Shown one piece after another: positions 1-10,991 of a stretch of DNA of 64,000 nucleotides. Made by a program: the position numbers and the translations under genes. Numbering within the stretch: the first letter of the stretch is position 1; every line of letters begins with the position of its first letter. This stretch comes from Metallyticus violacea. Lineage: Eukaryota; Arthropoda; Insecta; Mantodea; Metallyticidae. The stretch covers positions 172,626,001 to 172,690,000 of the forward strand of contig CM060833.1 in assembly GCA_030762175.1 (NCBI GenBank). The letters run 5' to 3'. The notes below the pieces were generated by a model that saw nothing but the letters and a program-made list of their open reading frames with translations, did not search any database and had not been told where the DNA came from.

Positions 1-1377
1 CTGAACTGAGAATGAATGCGGATCGCAAAATTGCAAGACTAAATATGCATGGCAGTCTACCGGTATCACGAAGCTATATTTATTCTTTCAATTATTTTTT
101 TAGGAAAATCTAGAATATTTCCTCCCGTTTTCGCATCTTCATTGGGTAATCTGTTCCCTCCACTTGGTTTTCTCTGGTATATTATTTGTCAGATGGCTTA
201 CGTGACTTCTTGCATGTAACCCGCATCTCTTACGTATTAAATGGAACCGTTAAAATCTCCTTTCCAGAGGTTATCAGCCTGTCTTTTTACCCCGTAAGGT
301 CATGTTCTTTATTACGTCTTTTGCTTTACAATTCCCTAGCAGTATACAAACAAACATCTTACTCAAGGATTCTCCTTTAGAAATTTCTCCAGAAAACATC
401 CGTTTGCTTGGGCCATCTTTACAAATATTGTTACAACAGGCAACAGAAGTTCCCAGGGCAAATTTTATGGCTGGGGTAACATTCTGCACCTTGGCAAGAA
501 AATAAGATTTTACACAATAATTCAACACTTGTACAGGAAATAAAATGGCACTACACTCATGACTATAATAAGGAATTTACACAAAATTACTTGTTATAAT
601 TACTCTAATTAAATATGGGGGTGGCAGATCACAAATACTGTATCAGTATTCACATTATAACAAAATAAGGGTGCAATATTCATTTTGGGATGTACTTAGC
701 GAGATAAGCTACAATAACAGATCATTCACGTACAAATTTAGTTTTAAAATGACGAGATGTAATCCAGGAAAAACATTGCGGTGAGCTAAGGTGAAATGTG
801 CTCTTTCTTTAAGACTATGCTTATATTACAAGTATTTTTGCATGGCTGTAAATGGTGTAGCAGAATTTGAACTACCTCTTTACAGATTTAATTCCATCCA
901 ATTAATGAGTTCCACACACTGAAATATACTTTCCATCGATGAAGTGTTCATCAAATTATAAAGTTATAAAGCTGAAGTGATATTGTGCATCGCTGGGGTA
1001 ACTGCAGCTTTCAAAGAGAGAATGTTAAAAAGATGAAGAAGAAGCAAAATTAAATGTGTCGATTAGCTAGAAAAGAGTAGCGGTCACCATGTTTATCATC
1101 AACTCGCTCTTTATTACGAAACCAATTCTATAAACCTAATTATCCTCAAGTTTTCTGGGTAATTAACGGAATTACAATAGGCATATGGACGACTACAGTT
1201 ATGCTGTTGCATAATTACGGAGCAACTGGGTCATATTAAAGTTATGTAAATGTCGTATGCTGCATGTTATCCAATACAGACAAGGTTTCAAATGCTTATT
1301 TATTTTTTCCACTTTCTTTCTTGGAGCTTTACTGCGGAAATACACGTGTTAGTGAACAAGATTTTTACTATTGGCAG
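1..1377. other. AT-rich tract upstream of Ig exon, no gene seen
   Basis: This is probably the intron before the Ig exon. Open frames around 186-528 overlap on both strands, start from non-conserved codons and resemble no family I recognise. Nothing else is supported, apart from the pyrimidine stretch that leads into the acceptor at 1376-1377. Confidence 0.5.
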
Positions 1378-1592
1378 TTCCGGAGGAACCATGTGGTACC
1401 ATGATGGGCGTGCGGTGGATGCCTCCCCGCTCCCGGGACTGGGACATAGATATCTTCAGGATCCTCGTTCTGGACAACTGCGGATCGCTAGTGTTAGATT
1501 AGAAGATGAAGGTGTGTGGCACTGTGAGGATCTCGACCCCATCACTGGTCGTATAGTGGCCATGGGACAGCCAGTTCGTCTCACCGTTCTTG
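1378..1592 (+). CDS. Internal exon encoding the C-terminal half of an immunoglobulin domain (IgSF cell-surface protein)
   Basis: This exon encodes about 71 residues of an Ig-like fold. Seen directly: a strand-C tryptophan in MWYHDG, then a serine/leucine strand E in GQLRIASVRL, then the strand-F signature LEDEGVWHCE with the second disulphide cysteine, and a strand-G ending PVRLTVL. The exon follows the acceptor TTGGCAG and ends at the strong donor TTG/GTAAGT. It carries one base of the incoming codon and leaves one base at the end, so it exits in phase 1, the usual boundary of Ig-domain exons. The strand-B cysteine must lie on an exon upstream, outside or early in the window. The open frame extends both ways into intron, but those extensions look non-coding. 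The family suggests a secreted or membrane adhesion/recognition protein of the kirre/nephrin/sidestep type. The exact subfamily is not resolved. Confidence 0.85.
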
Positions 1593-2529
1593 GTAAGTGT
1601 TCTCAAATTGCAGTCATAAACGCTTTAATAATTTTAGTACAGATAATACAATTGATTAAATTAAATTATACGAGGGCTATTTTTTTTTAAACCTGCGATG
1701 GGGCATAACAAAAATACAAATGTGAATCACAAAATGGTTTTACTACAAGTAGTCAAGTACAGTCACGTTTTTTTCCCACAAAGATTTAGACATTTGTCAT
1801 ATCGAAAGACGCTCTTCATAGAAGGTTGCCGCCAGCGTATGGAGATAGGTCTTTTTTGGGAATCCAGATTGCACAAAGTTGTATCATCTCGTTATTCAAC
1901 TGGCGTCAGCTAACTTAAGATTGCTAGGTTTCTCTCCAAATCTCTTCAAAAGACCTACCATTTCAATATTTTTATTATATTTTAATAAATATAGCTGGAA
2001 CAGACAATTTAAAAAAAACATTTCGTAAATCTTAAAATAGAATTGATCAAAATCATATATCTGCAAAAATTTTTTCTTGACCTTTCAGCAGCACTTGTGC
2101 TGTGATATCAAATTACTCAAGAGCGAGACAAAAATCCTGAAATTGAATGCTTGCGTCAGAGAAAACTGTAGGCTAGAAGATTTCCAACAAATCTAGTACA
2201 GTTCCACTCAAAATTATTGTCCGATGTATCATATATTATATCTCCCTAATCATCCAGCCGCGAAGGGTGGACTAAAACTAGATGAAAAAAAAGTAAACTT
2301 TGTTTATTTTACATAGTATTATTTAAATAAAATACAGTATCATAGGATGCCACTTACATTAAAGCAGACTTAATATTGTTATAAATAGCGCAAGGTTCTT
2401 ATGAAACTGTTACAGTTTTATCTTTCATTTACTAAACAAGCACGTTATCAATAAGATGTAAGTATTAATTTATATTTATTTTTAATTGTTTAATCAGCAG
2501 CCATTGCCTTTGCCATCATATATTACAAT
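1593..2529 (+). other. Probable intron after the Ig exon
   Basis: It begins with GTAAGT and is AT-rich. There is a small open frame at 1698-1913 with no family resemblance. I see no repeat or RNA gene here. Confidence 0.4.
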
Positions 2530-2538
2530 TTTATTCAT

Positions 2539-2665
2539 TCAATTAACTTCAAAGCCACTAGCAGCCTGTATCATTTTCCCAACTTCTTGTGACAAACGAG
2601 ACCTTCTGCCATCCAGGAAATATTTCCTTGTGCGCTGTTCTTCAGCCCAAACGTATATAATTGCA
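2539..2665 (-). CDS. Candidate 3'-terminal coding exon, unknown protein
   Basis: On the - strand an acceptor-like TGTTACAG at 2666-2673 is followed by a 41-codon open frame. Its amino-acid content is protein-like and charged, including RTRKYFLDGRRSRLSQEVG. It ends in TGA at 2539-2541, and an AATAAA polyadenylation signal lies only four bases beyond (2530-2535), which suits a last exon with a very short 3' UTR. No known domain is recognised. The pyrimidine tract is weak, so this could be chance or the end of a degraded element. Candidate - strand exons also occur at 22022-22229, 53792-53974 and 62104-62253, but nothing visible links them. Confidence 0.3.
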
Positions 2666-2833
2666 CTGTAACAGGACTTGTGCCTCTGTACTTATTTGGA
2701 CTAGTGAGAATGCTCAACCTTTAACAAAATTCCTCTGCTAATCCTTGTGAGTGTGTAATAACATATAGATTGTTTAGTTATGTAAGCCATAGGTCGTAAC
2801 AATGGGCATTTTGTGATATTTTTATCAACAACA

Positions 2834-3085
2834 GTTAACGCCCGGTTTTACTGCTGAAGCGTCTTAAGCGGTGAGTACATGAAATAAAATGATAAAATGG
2901 GGAATTATTTTTTTTTAAGAAAACATTCCAGTCTTAAATTTAGGGTGTGTCCTCGGTATTTGCCACTTATTGGAATTGAGGAAAGCCTGGAAAATATATC
3001 GGCCATGAAGGACGGCCCTGATTGGAATCGAATCCCAAACCTCTCGTTCACGTGTCTGCGCTTTAACAATCTCGGTCATCCGTAG
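2834..3085 (-). mobile_element. SINE-B copy 1 (tRNA-derived SINE)
   Basis: On the - strand the element starts near 3085 with a diverged tRNA-like head containing box A- and box B-like motifs (a decayed form of GGTTCGAATCCC). It then has the family body (AAATGGCAAAT, CCTGAAACGTTTCCTT) and a 3' end GGGCGTTAAC near 2834. It is quite diverged from the copies at 12.6, 18.9 and 62.6 kb, which suggests an older insertion. Confidence 0.75.
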
Positions 3086-4641
3086 TACTTTTTGCGCTCT
3101 TAGACCAATAGATTAATATTATAATGAATCAGGAATTAATTATTTCTTATATCATCTTGCGCATTAAGTGTTCCGTTATTGTGAAATTGTTTGTGTTTTA
3201 AAATAAATCTGTTTAGTAACACCTGAGCTTTACGAATACCAAATGTCATCAGCAGTAAGAACCTATTCTGTATAATTTGTGGTTGATTTTGAAAAAAATA
3301 CTGCAAATTTTTATTTTGAATTGTGGTTAGGCCAAATCATTTGCTTGAGGTGTAGCCTAGAGTTTTTCTTTATATCGAAAAGGAAATGTAACATGATAAA
3401 GATAGGAAAATCTGATAATATAATACTATTTATAATTACACTTTCTTCCTGATGAATATTCAGTATCCGGTATTATAGGTTACAGATGAATAAATAAATA
3501 ACAAAATGATAACAGCACCACCACCAAAATTACCATAATTATAATCATACTCTCCTAATAAAATAAACTTTTACTGCATTGCAGATTATGCAAAGTCATC
3601 CTTGCTTTAATAATGGTATCTGCTCATTTTTTCTGGGAATGGTTGACGCATATGGGTGCGAATTAGAAAAAACATTTTCGTTTCAAGAAAGAATAAATAT
3701 TGGAAAATAGCTTTAAATTCGACATAATAACAATAATAATTAGTATTATAATATATATAACACTGCAGTAATGTATGAATATCTGGTAAAATAACGATGA
3801 ATGTCACATTTTCATAATTTGGAGATATTACAATTTTAAATTTTGAAACAATTTATTAGCACATATAACAATACTCGCAATGAAATGTTTTAACAAAGTA
3901 CTTCATGAATTTCTGTTAAACAACAGTCTCTTAATGCATATTATAAACGAGAATAAAAATACATGTGTAAATCTAAATTTAGATAGAATTATACTCATTT
4001 GGACCTGTTTTAAATTAAACGTCAACCTTTGATAAATGCATGCAATGTAACATTACTAGCAGAGTAATGGAATAAAATATTGCTGCACGTATTTTCTGTG
4101 TTCTCTCACAAATGGAGGAGTATTCCGAATTAAAAATTTGCAAATAAGAAATGATACTTGATTGTTTTCTACTTGCTTTGATATCTTCCGGAAGATAAAC
4201 TTTTGTGAGCTGTTCGAAGATTGTCACGAGCCAACAGATATCACAAACATAGACTTATTGGGTAAGTAACTTCATTAACTTACTTGGCTATGAACGGGAA
4301 GGGAAATCGTTATTCGCTAGATCTCATTTCAGATTGATACCTTATTTGCAACTCCTACAGTTATAGCGCACTGACTCCCACAAACACAATTCTTCCGAGA
4401 GGGAGTTTAAGTGATATTTACTTGTCGTGGATTTAACGTTAAGAAATCCCCCTGACATTTGTAAGTGGCAATATAACTAAATTCGAGTGATTCATTTGGT
4501 CCGTCTGATCCTGAGTAGACTTTCAGAATAGATAGTGAGTTGATAATGATATTTGAAATTTAAAAAATGGAAATGTAAGAGAATATTACAAATGTTCACG
4601 GTTTGGTGCGAGTGAGAAATTATATCTTCTAAGCCATAAGG
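3086..4641. other. AT-rich tract, no gene seen
   Basis: Only short chance open frames are present (such as 3607-3807 and 4015-4227 on the - strand). There are A/T microsatellite-like runs near 3490-3560 and 3720-3765. Nothing is supported as a gene. Confidence 0.45.
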
Positions 4642-5492
4642 CAGTGATTGCCAACCTGTGTCTCGCGGCATTTTAGAGTCTACCGATACAGGCCAGCAAT
4701 TCAGCGAGAAAGTTTGGGGATAAACGTAAAAATAGTTACTTAAAAATATGTATTTAAATGAATTAATCAAAAAAATATGATTGTTAGAGACCACATTCTT
4801 AATTATTTTTCATGGCTTCCATTTTCCATTTCTTTTTACAGAGAATCTTGGTTAGATGGTATGGTAATACTATTTGATTTGGCTGACTGTAGAGAAAATA
4901 TATTTCAGAACTAATGATCGAGATGAATTCATTTATCTCTGTGCTGATTCCACGCTTAATGTCAACTTTACCAAGAGAGAAACTTTGGTTTCCTTTATAC
5001 CTTATATTGGCAGAAGAATATCCTAACTTAGTGAAGAAAGCAACATGCGCACTTTTACTTTTTCACTTCATATTTGTGCCAGTAAGCCTTCTCTACTATT
5101 GCGACAGAATCCAAAGGAAAGCTAAGCCTCGAGGACGGTATAAATATCGACAGTTAGACTGATGTCAAACGTTTGTGTTCTAAGCATCAATATCAAGTTT
5201 CACATTAATGAAACAAAAACTTTTTGAGAGAATTTACTATAGTCTACTAATTTTTTGTTATTGTAATCCTCTATATTTAAACTGTATTAATACTGTGTTA
5301 ATTTTAGTGTTTTTTTTATATATTTAAAAATTAAGGAATTCAATAATATAGTAAGTATTTTCTTGAATTTTAATTTAACATGTTCCTGATTTCACTTTGG
5401 TTTAATGTAATAAAAACTGAACAAAAAACTAAAATTCTATCGAAGTTGTCCCAAGAGTGCCGCCGAACTAAAAAGGCTGAAAACCCGTGGTG
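4642..5492 (+). mobile_element. hAT-family DNA transposon, internally deleted (ZBED/SCAND3-like type)
   Basis: The left end reads CAGTGATTGCCAACCTG...CTCGCGGCA and the right end, reverse-complemented, reads CACGGGTTTTCAGCC...GGCGGCACTCTTGGG. Both match the familiar end pattern of hAT elements (CAGTGGTTCCCAACC...CGGCAC). Between them, 850 bp hold only a C-terminal transposase scrap (4914-5162). An 8-bp target duplication is not visible. A full hAT is usually 2.5-4 kb, so this is a deletion derivative. The end assignment is inference from pattern similarity. Confidence 0.6.
4914..5162 (+). pseudogene. hAT transposase C-terminal dimerisation region, remnant
   Basis: An 82-codon open frame starts at ATG 4914. 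Residues around LWFPLY...EEYPNLVKKA and the following LLLFHF...SLLYYCDRIQRK correspond to the conserved C-terminal hAT block of ZBED/SCAND3-like transposases, where WxxxxxEYPxLxxxAxxxLLxF is followed by STYLCExGFSxLxxIxxKxR. The usual CE.GFS core is destroyed here. DDE catalytic residues and a BED finger are absent. It sits inside the hAT ends, so it is the surviving 3' part of that element, not a cellular gene. Confidence 0.55.
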
Positions 5493-6146
5493 TAAATAAA
5501 TTTATTTTTAAATGTTGAACTCCGCTCAGACTCTGTTAACATTGGACAAATTGGCAAACAAAATGCGGGAGGAGAGCCTTTTGAAAGTTGAAATCGTCTC
5601 CAGACATTGGCAAAAAGTCACTGGCTTCAGTTAAAATCCTGCAGACGTGTGATACGTCATCTTTATCACACCTACTGAGAATAGGGGTCACAAGACCGCA
5701 TTCCGACAAAGAATAAGAGTCGCTTGTCACAGCCACGACATGTGAGGTTATTCAGCGTCCACTTGAACACAGAAGTACGTCCCAATGCAACGACGCCACT
5801 TCTATAATAGCCATAATAAAATATTCGGTATCCTGGAATTTGTTACAATTAATTGCTAGAGTGACATTCAATATGCTGTATTTAAATAGAGTAAATGATG
5901 TTTTACATTAGTACCAAGCCTCACAATAAATATTAACAATGTAATTATCATTGATTAACAAAAAGTATTATTGGAAGCTATTGTATAAGCAAAGCTAATA
6001 TTTAAATAAATTGTTCTATACAATAAATGGTAGTGCACAAAAATAAATCTTTTAAAATAAATTATAAAGTTAGCAAAATTAATACAAATTGTGTGTCCTG
6101 ACAAAGGAATAATGTTGTTTGAGATTTAACGTTCCATAAATCGACT
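5493..6146. other. Tract without supported gene
   Basis: A - strand open frame at 5536-5736 (66 codons from a non-ATG start) has a balanced composition and might be an old coding scrap, but no family is recognised and no splice sites stand out. The rest is AT-rich. Confidence 0.35.
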
Positions 6147-6445
6147 GTCGGTCCTGGTGGGGTAGTGACAACCATACTTGCCTTCTAAACCCAAGATCGC
6201 GGGTGCAAACCCGGCCAGGATCGATTGATTTTTTCGGGCGTAAAAATCCTAAGTATGGCTTCCTTCGAAAGGGAAGTAAAGCCGTGGATCCCGTGTCGTA
6301 CATTTACGGCACGAAAAAGAACCTCAAGCCTGAAAAAAGAGGAAATGAGCAAAATTTGTTGGCCGTTTCACACCTTGAATTGAATGAGACGCTGATGACC
6401 TGAGATGTTAAAGAGCGTCCGTAAATAAACAAATTAAAACAATTA
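6147..6445 (+). mobile_element. SINE-A copy 1 (tRNA-derived SINE)
   Basis: The head GTCCTGGTGGGGTAGTG has the box A pattern and GGGTGCAAACCC is box B-like. The first seven bases GTCCTGG can pair with CCAGGAT at the end of the head, as in a tRNA acceptor stem. The body carries the family hallmarks TTTTTTCGGGCGTAAAA, CGGCACGAAAAAGAACC and TGAGATGTTAAAGAGCG, then a short A-rich tail. It is nearly full length and transcribable in form. Confidence 0.88.
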
Positions 6446-7614
6446 AGTCGACCGCACCAACATGTGCGACCGTGCGGGTCCAACTACAAACCCCAAAATT
6501 AAGGAGGAGAATGAGAATGAACGGGGGTCTTTCCCTTAATTTTTCCTACTAAACAATTCCCAGCTACTTAAATAAACATGAATACTTTGTTTTTCTTTAC
6601 ATTAACCCAATAGATTAATTTATTTTATATCTTTTTATATTTTATTTCATCAAATTTGAGGCAAAAATACGTATGAAAATTGAGCACGGCAGAATTCCCA
6701 GTTAACTTGGTCTCCCCAAAATTTTGGATGGGTGTGTGGGTGGGTGGATGGATGGATAGAACATCTTACGAGAGTAGAAATTAACACCCAATTTATTGAT
6801 AATTTGTATGTATCTGCTAGGAAGAGTAAAATGTAAAATAATACACATAATTTGTCAATTCTTCTAAAGTGTTCATTCACCTATTCATCAAGAATCCGCT
6901 TATGTTATCAGGATATTATTTCAATAGAAATGCCTAGGTGCTGGAGTTCCAGGTTTTACTGCAATTCATAACTTGGTTAACAGAAAAATAAGGAAGGAAA
7001 GAGAACGGCGTCCTCAAAGAAGAAATTCCGGATGACATCTGATGCTCCCAAGACGTCCCCTAAAAATAGCTCACAAACGATAGTACTTAACACTTCCGTA
7101 CGAAGTTGTTATAGTTGAAACGCTTCACTGCGTTACAAGAACGTAAACTTGATGTTCTGTAGTCAGGGATGTATTTCGTAATATACTGTGAATCAAGTGC
7201 TTGACATAGAAATTGATTCTGGTCTTCAATCTGTTTGCGGACGAAGCTTGACCCTATTTATATTGAATTCTTAATTCGTAAAATCATCAATATTAATCCC
7301 GCCTTACATAAAAACCTATTTATTCCATGAATAACCTTTCAGTACTGAAAGTTACGAATGTGCTCTGTTCTAATTTGAATTAAATAATGATGTGAATAAT
7401 TGTTCAAATAGTTATATAATGCGCATTGAGCATAAGAAAGGAAAGTATGAAACATATTCATGAAAGTAAATGCTGCTATATTAATATTTAATCAACATAA
7501 CGCTTCTAGCCATTTTATAGTTAAAGTAATATTTAATCAAGGACTCGTGCAGAAACCTTCTGACATTTTTCCTACATAATTTTCTTCTTTTAAGTTTGCA
7601 TTTTCTTCAACGGC
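6446..7614. other. No gene; degenerate GGGT/GGAT microsatellite at about 6724-6762
   Basis: Apart from the short GGGTG/GGATG run near 6724-6762 the tract is AT-rich, with small chance frames only. Confidence 0.4.
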
Positions 7615-7714
7615 GTATCATTTTTGGTAAATGTAAAGATACCATAAAGAAATGTGTGTTTTTTTCCCAACTGGGTATCATTTTTTAAAAATGTAAAGAT
7701 ACCAAAAAGAAATG
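7615..7714. repeat. 60-bp tandem duplication with internal GTATC/GATAC arms
   Basis: GTATCATTTTT...ATGTAAAGATACC...AAAGAAATG occurs at 7615 and again at 7675, with a few substitutions. Each copy holds a GTATC...GATAC inverted pair about 30 bases apart. Confidence 0.7.
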
Positions 7715-8655
7715 CAGGGGCTACGCCAGATGAAACAAAATTATTTATCGTGTAAAGCCTGCAATTTTCTCTAACTAGTTTGCTAATACAAATCTAAAAA
7801 CAGGTACATATCACTTGTTAAAGCAACGGGAAATTCTTTCATAGAAAGTAATAATATTTTCAAATATTTAATGGAACTTAAGCAGGAGTTTCTTTCATGC
7901 AAAGATCTTATTTTTACTCAATTTGAATTATTGCATTTGTGTGAACGCATGTGAGCGAATGTACGAGTGCTGTGTGATTTCTCATTCAATTGTTATAAAC
8001 ACACGCATATTTGAAAATAATTGACAAGAAGAGATATTTTGGCACATGTTTGTTTTAATTTCTGTGAACTGTAGCATCAATTCTATTTCTCTAAGTTTTT
8101 TATACCCGGAATCAATTTTAATTTTATTTCAATGTTGAGAAATTAATTCTTATATTTTGGAACAGTATCATTGAATGGATTTGTAATTGGCAAGTAAATG
8201 TTGGTACTTACAGAATAAATTGACGGTGAAAATAAAACATTTTTTTTAAACCCATTAACGTAGCCGAACTGGGCATTTTTATCAGAAGAGCACGCTGGTT
8301 ATTGAACACTGGTGCCAATGTATTTGTTGTCACAAGAGGAATACAGTAAAGTTCATTTAAAATACTAAATGGCAAATTACTCTATTCTATTCCTCTAATT
8401 TACGATTCTTAAATTTGCACCGAGTTCACTAAGTCTGTCAAGAGATTATTTGGAGAGAAATTTGCAAGTAATCGGTTTCCAAGTCTTATTTGCTATTCAT
8501 AAATTAATTCTATCCACACATTTTACACTAATTAAATGATAACATTAATTAAGAGTTCAATTTAATTTTTCAAAGAGAATTAAGAAGTGTAATGGAAAAA
8601 CTCAGATACTAGAAAAATGTCGAAAATGAAGACAGGCAATTCGAGCACCTGCTTG
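7715..8655. other. AT-rich tract, nothing seen
   Basis: There is no open frame of note, no recognisable repeat and no RNA-like structure. Confidence 0.4.
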
Positions 8656-8892
8656 CATAACTTATGTAAATACATAACTTCTGTAAATACACATAACTTA
8701 TGTAAATACATAACTTCTGTAAATACATAACTTATGTAAATACATAACTTCTGTAAATACACATAACTTATGTAAATACATAACTTCTGTAAATACACAT
8801 AACTTATGTAAATACATAACTTATGTAAATACATAACTTATGTAAATACACATAACTTATGTAAATACATAACTTATGTAAATACATAACTT
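8656..8892. repeat. Minisatellite, about 13 units of 17/19 bp
   Basis: The unit is ACATAACTTATGTAAAT, alternating with a CTTCTG variant and sometimes with an extra AC between units. Higher-order 36-bp pairs are visible at the left. The 84-codon - strand open frame across it (repeated LCIYISYVYLQK) is a by-product of the repeat. Confidence 0.92.
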
Positions 8893-9399
8893 GTCGCTCT
8901 ATCCCACAGATTTGTGTCGCCCCGCAGCTCACTCCTTCTTTAGCCCGGCCGGGTGTGAACGGTGGTTATTGGCTGATATAGTCCCCGCCGTCCAGTAGGT
9001 CTTAAGATAATAGGATGACTCGATACTTTAAAAAAAAAAAAATGTTTTCAGCTGGTATACTTTTCTGTAACAGTTACATTATATCAGTTTTAATGTTGTG
9101 TTTTTCATCGCTAATTTCGGGATATCTTTACGTTTGTATTTTGTGCTTTTATTCGATTTTTCTCAATAATAATGAGATACCGCTTTATGCTGAATCACAA
9201 CGAATGTGTATATATATCCATGTTTTGGCATGACTCGAAGTAAAAAGCCCCCCCCCCTTTAAATAATCTTAAGGAAATATTTAGCATATTTTAACAATGG
9301 CTGCTTAACGTGTGATGAACTAACTTTCAATTCTCAAATATGACATTTTTCTCCAGTTGCAAAGAGGGTTATCTTCATAAAAAGTGGGCTTCTCATGTA
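8893..9399. other. No gene; C-homopolymer at about 9248-9257
   Basis: A small frame at 9015-9233 has hydrophobic content but starts at an A-run and has no family match. The C-run at about 9248 is a simple repeat. Confidence 0.35.
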
Positions 9400-10070
9400 C
9401 AGGATGTAACAAAAAGGTGTGTCAAATTTTGGGGGAAACATTCCTTGCATATATGTTATATGACATGGGTCAGTAAATGCTTTATTTCCTTGTTAGAGAC
9501 CTTGGCTTACATGGCGTGATATGCACGCTAGAATGTCAGTACATCTGTTCCACAACCCTAATATGTACAATAGGCAAACAGTCGCTCTTGCCTCTGGTTA
9601 AATGGGGTGGGGTATTTTAACCTGGTTCACCGTTGTTTTGGCGTTCTGTATCACATAGTCATTTTGTAATGCTACTCAATCTTTGACGTAGCACCGAGCA
9701 CATAGTGTTAGTTCTGTGTGTTTACGAACCTCGTTGGAGTTACAGTAACATGAGCTATTCAAATGAGGAGTTGGCAGATGATTATATGATCCATGGATTA
9801 GCTGAAGGTGTAGAGAGCCATCGTGCTCGTATTCTGCAAGGCTACCAGACAATACGAGATATTCCATAGGGAGTCCATGCGACGGCGGATTGATGGATCT
9901 ATCGAGGGACATTTTGAACATTTAATGGTTTTCTGTTTTTGAATATTGTACTATGAGGTGCAGGTGTATAAAAGGGACTCTAACAAGGAAATAAAGCAAT
10001 TCGGGACCCATGTTCATATATTTTAACTCTATGTATGAAGAATATTTTCTCAAAGTTTTGTTTTATTCTG
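9400..10070 (+). mobile_element. Tc1/mariner-related (DUF4817-type) transposon, internally deleted, TA-flanked
   Basis: Long terminal inverted repeats face each other. On the left, from CAGGATGTAACAAAAAG (9400), a strongly conserved inner block GCTTTATTTCCTTGTTAG (about 9479-9496) is mirrored at about 9980-9997. The right end finishes CTG at 10070. The dinucleotide TA lies immediately outside each end (9398-9399 and 10071-10072), the expected target duplication. The outer parts of the repeats have diverged. The layout and the start CAGG.TGT.ACAAAAAGG match a transposon abundant in insects. At 671 bp it is a deletion derivative. Confidence 0.85.
9750..9942 (+). pseudogene. Transposase remnant: DUF4817 N-terminus joined to DDE C-terminus
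   Basis: From ATG 9750 the frame reads MSYSNEELADDYMIHGLAEG, which matches the start of the DUF4817 helix-turn-helix (..TNEE.ADMHLIYG..). It then passes in frame into VESHRARILQGYQTIRDI, which matches the far C-terminus of the same transposase family (VETLRARI..CDTIR..). A TAG stops it at 9867-9869. The last block (MRRRID...GHFEHL, 9877-9942) continues in another reading frame. So about 300 codons between the first helix-turn-helix and the C-terminus, including the catalytic triad, have been lost. It cannot encode an active enzyme. Confidence 0.8.
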
Positions 10071-10076
10071 TATACT

Positions 10077-10615
10077 GCATATCATATGTTGGCGTCTCAC
10101 TGTATGGTTCACTTTTCACTCCATACACCATTTGGAGGGAACTTAACCTTTAAGGCAGTGGCAATGGGGAATTTCCCGTACCAAATACAGGTTAAGTAAC
10201 CGTAAAGCGATAACAGCGCAGACTCGGACAACTTAGCTGTTGTTAACAAGACACACGCAATCTGCATAGTGACATAGGAAAATTTTCATCAGAATGTAAT
10301 CTCGTCTAATCTTATCTAATCTAATTTTTAACTCGAGAGCGTGTAAAATTGCATTTCGGAATCTTTAATAGTTTAACCTTATTTTTATTTAACAACAAGA
10401 CTTGTGCCTTATAACCTGTTCAAGAAATATAAAGGGGAAAAATTATCTATTCGGTAATAATAAAAATCTAACAACTTCAAACAGCTCAGGGTTTTTAAGC
10501 TCCCAATTTTCCTTTTACAGATTTAAATTAGCATAAAAAGAACAAAAGGATGTACTTTTAAGTCCAAGGGTGAAAGAACGAGTACATGAAGTGGTAAGAA
10601 TCGATCCTCTACAAA
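10077..10615. other. No gene seen
   Basis: AT-rich tract with a repeated TCTAATCT motif near 10307-10325. No supported coding or RNA feature. Confidence 0.4.
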
Positions 10616-10991
10616 ACCAAGTGGGTTGGCTTATGCGATAACGCTTGATTTTTTTCGTGGTTTCTTCTGGTCACTTAGGCGAATGCTAGGATGGAGTTTT
10701 CCTTTCTAAGAATTTTCACCTCTGCCATTTCATACCATTTTCCCCCCGTTGATTCTGTTACAAAACTAAAAGTACCGGGCAAGGTGGGCGGATGATGTGC
10801 GGTTTGATGGTAACTTGCTCTTTAGAAAGGTTTCTGCCCTTATAGTATGGAAGGCGGCTCTTATGAGGGGTTCGAACTCCTTGTGCCTCCAACTTTGGGA
10901 ATTTTTATGTGAAAACACTGCTACCTCTCCACCCCAGGATCCAGATAGCCCCGAATATCTCTCTTCTTCCCCTTCACCAGTCGTTAAAAAA
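10616..10991 (+). mobile_element. SINE-C copy 1
   Basis: The sequence is colinear with 19999-20335. Shared blocks include a GTGGGTTGGCT.A.GCG head, TAGGCGAATG.T.GGATG, ATTTCAT.C..TTG, AAAGTACC.GG, CTTGC.CTTT.GAAAG.TTT.TGCCC and a GAGGGGTTCGAACTCC-like stretch. Two copies in one window with the same strand order identify a dispersed repeat. The overlapping open frames at 10766-11048 on both strands are therefore shadows. The tRNA-like nature of the head is inferred and weak. Confidence 0.7.

Noticed and set aside
6147..6225. tRNA gene at the heads of SINE-A copies
   Set aside because: The heads have A and B boxes and an acceptor-like stem, but the anticodon arm is not preserved, no clean cloverleaf is seen, and each continues into the same SINE body.
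8580..8834. Repetitive 84-codon protein
   Set aside because: Reading of the 17/19-bp minisatellite.
9676..9921. 81-codon - strand protein over the DUF4817-type element
   Set aside because: The transposase reads on the + strand. This is its opposite-strand shadow.
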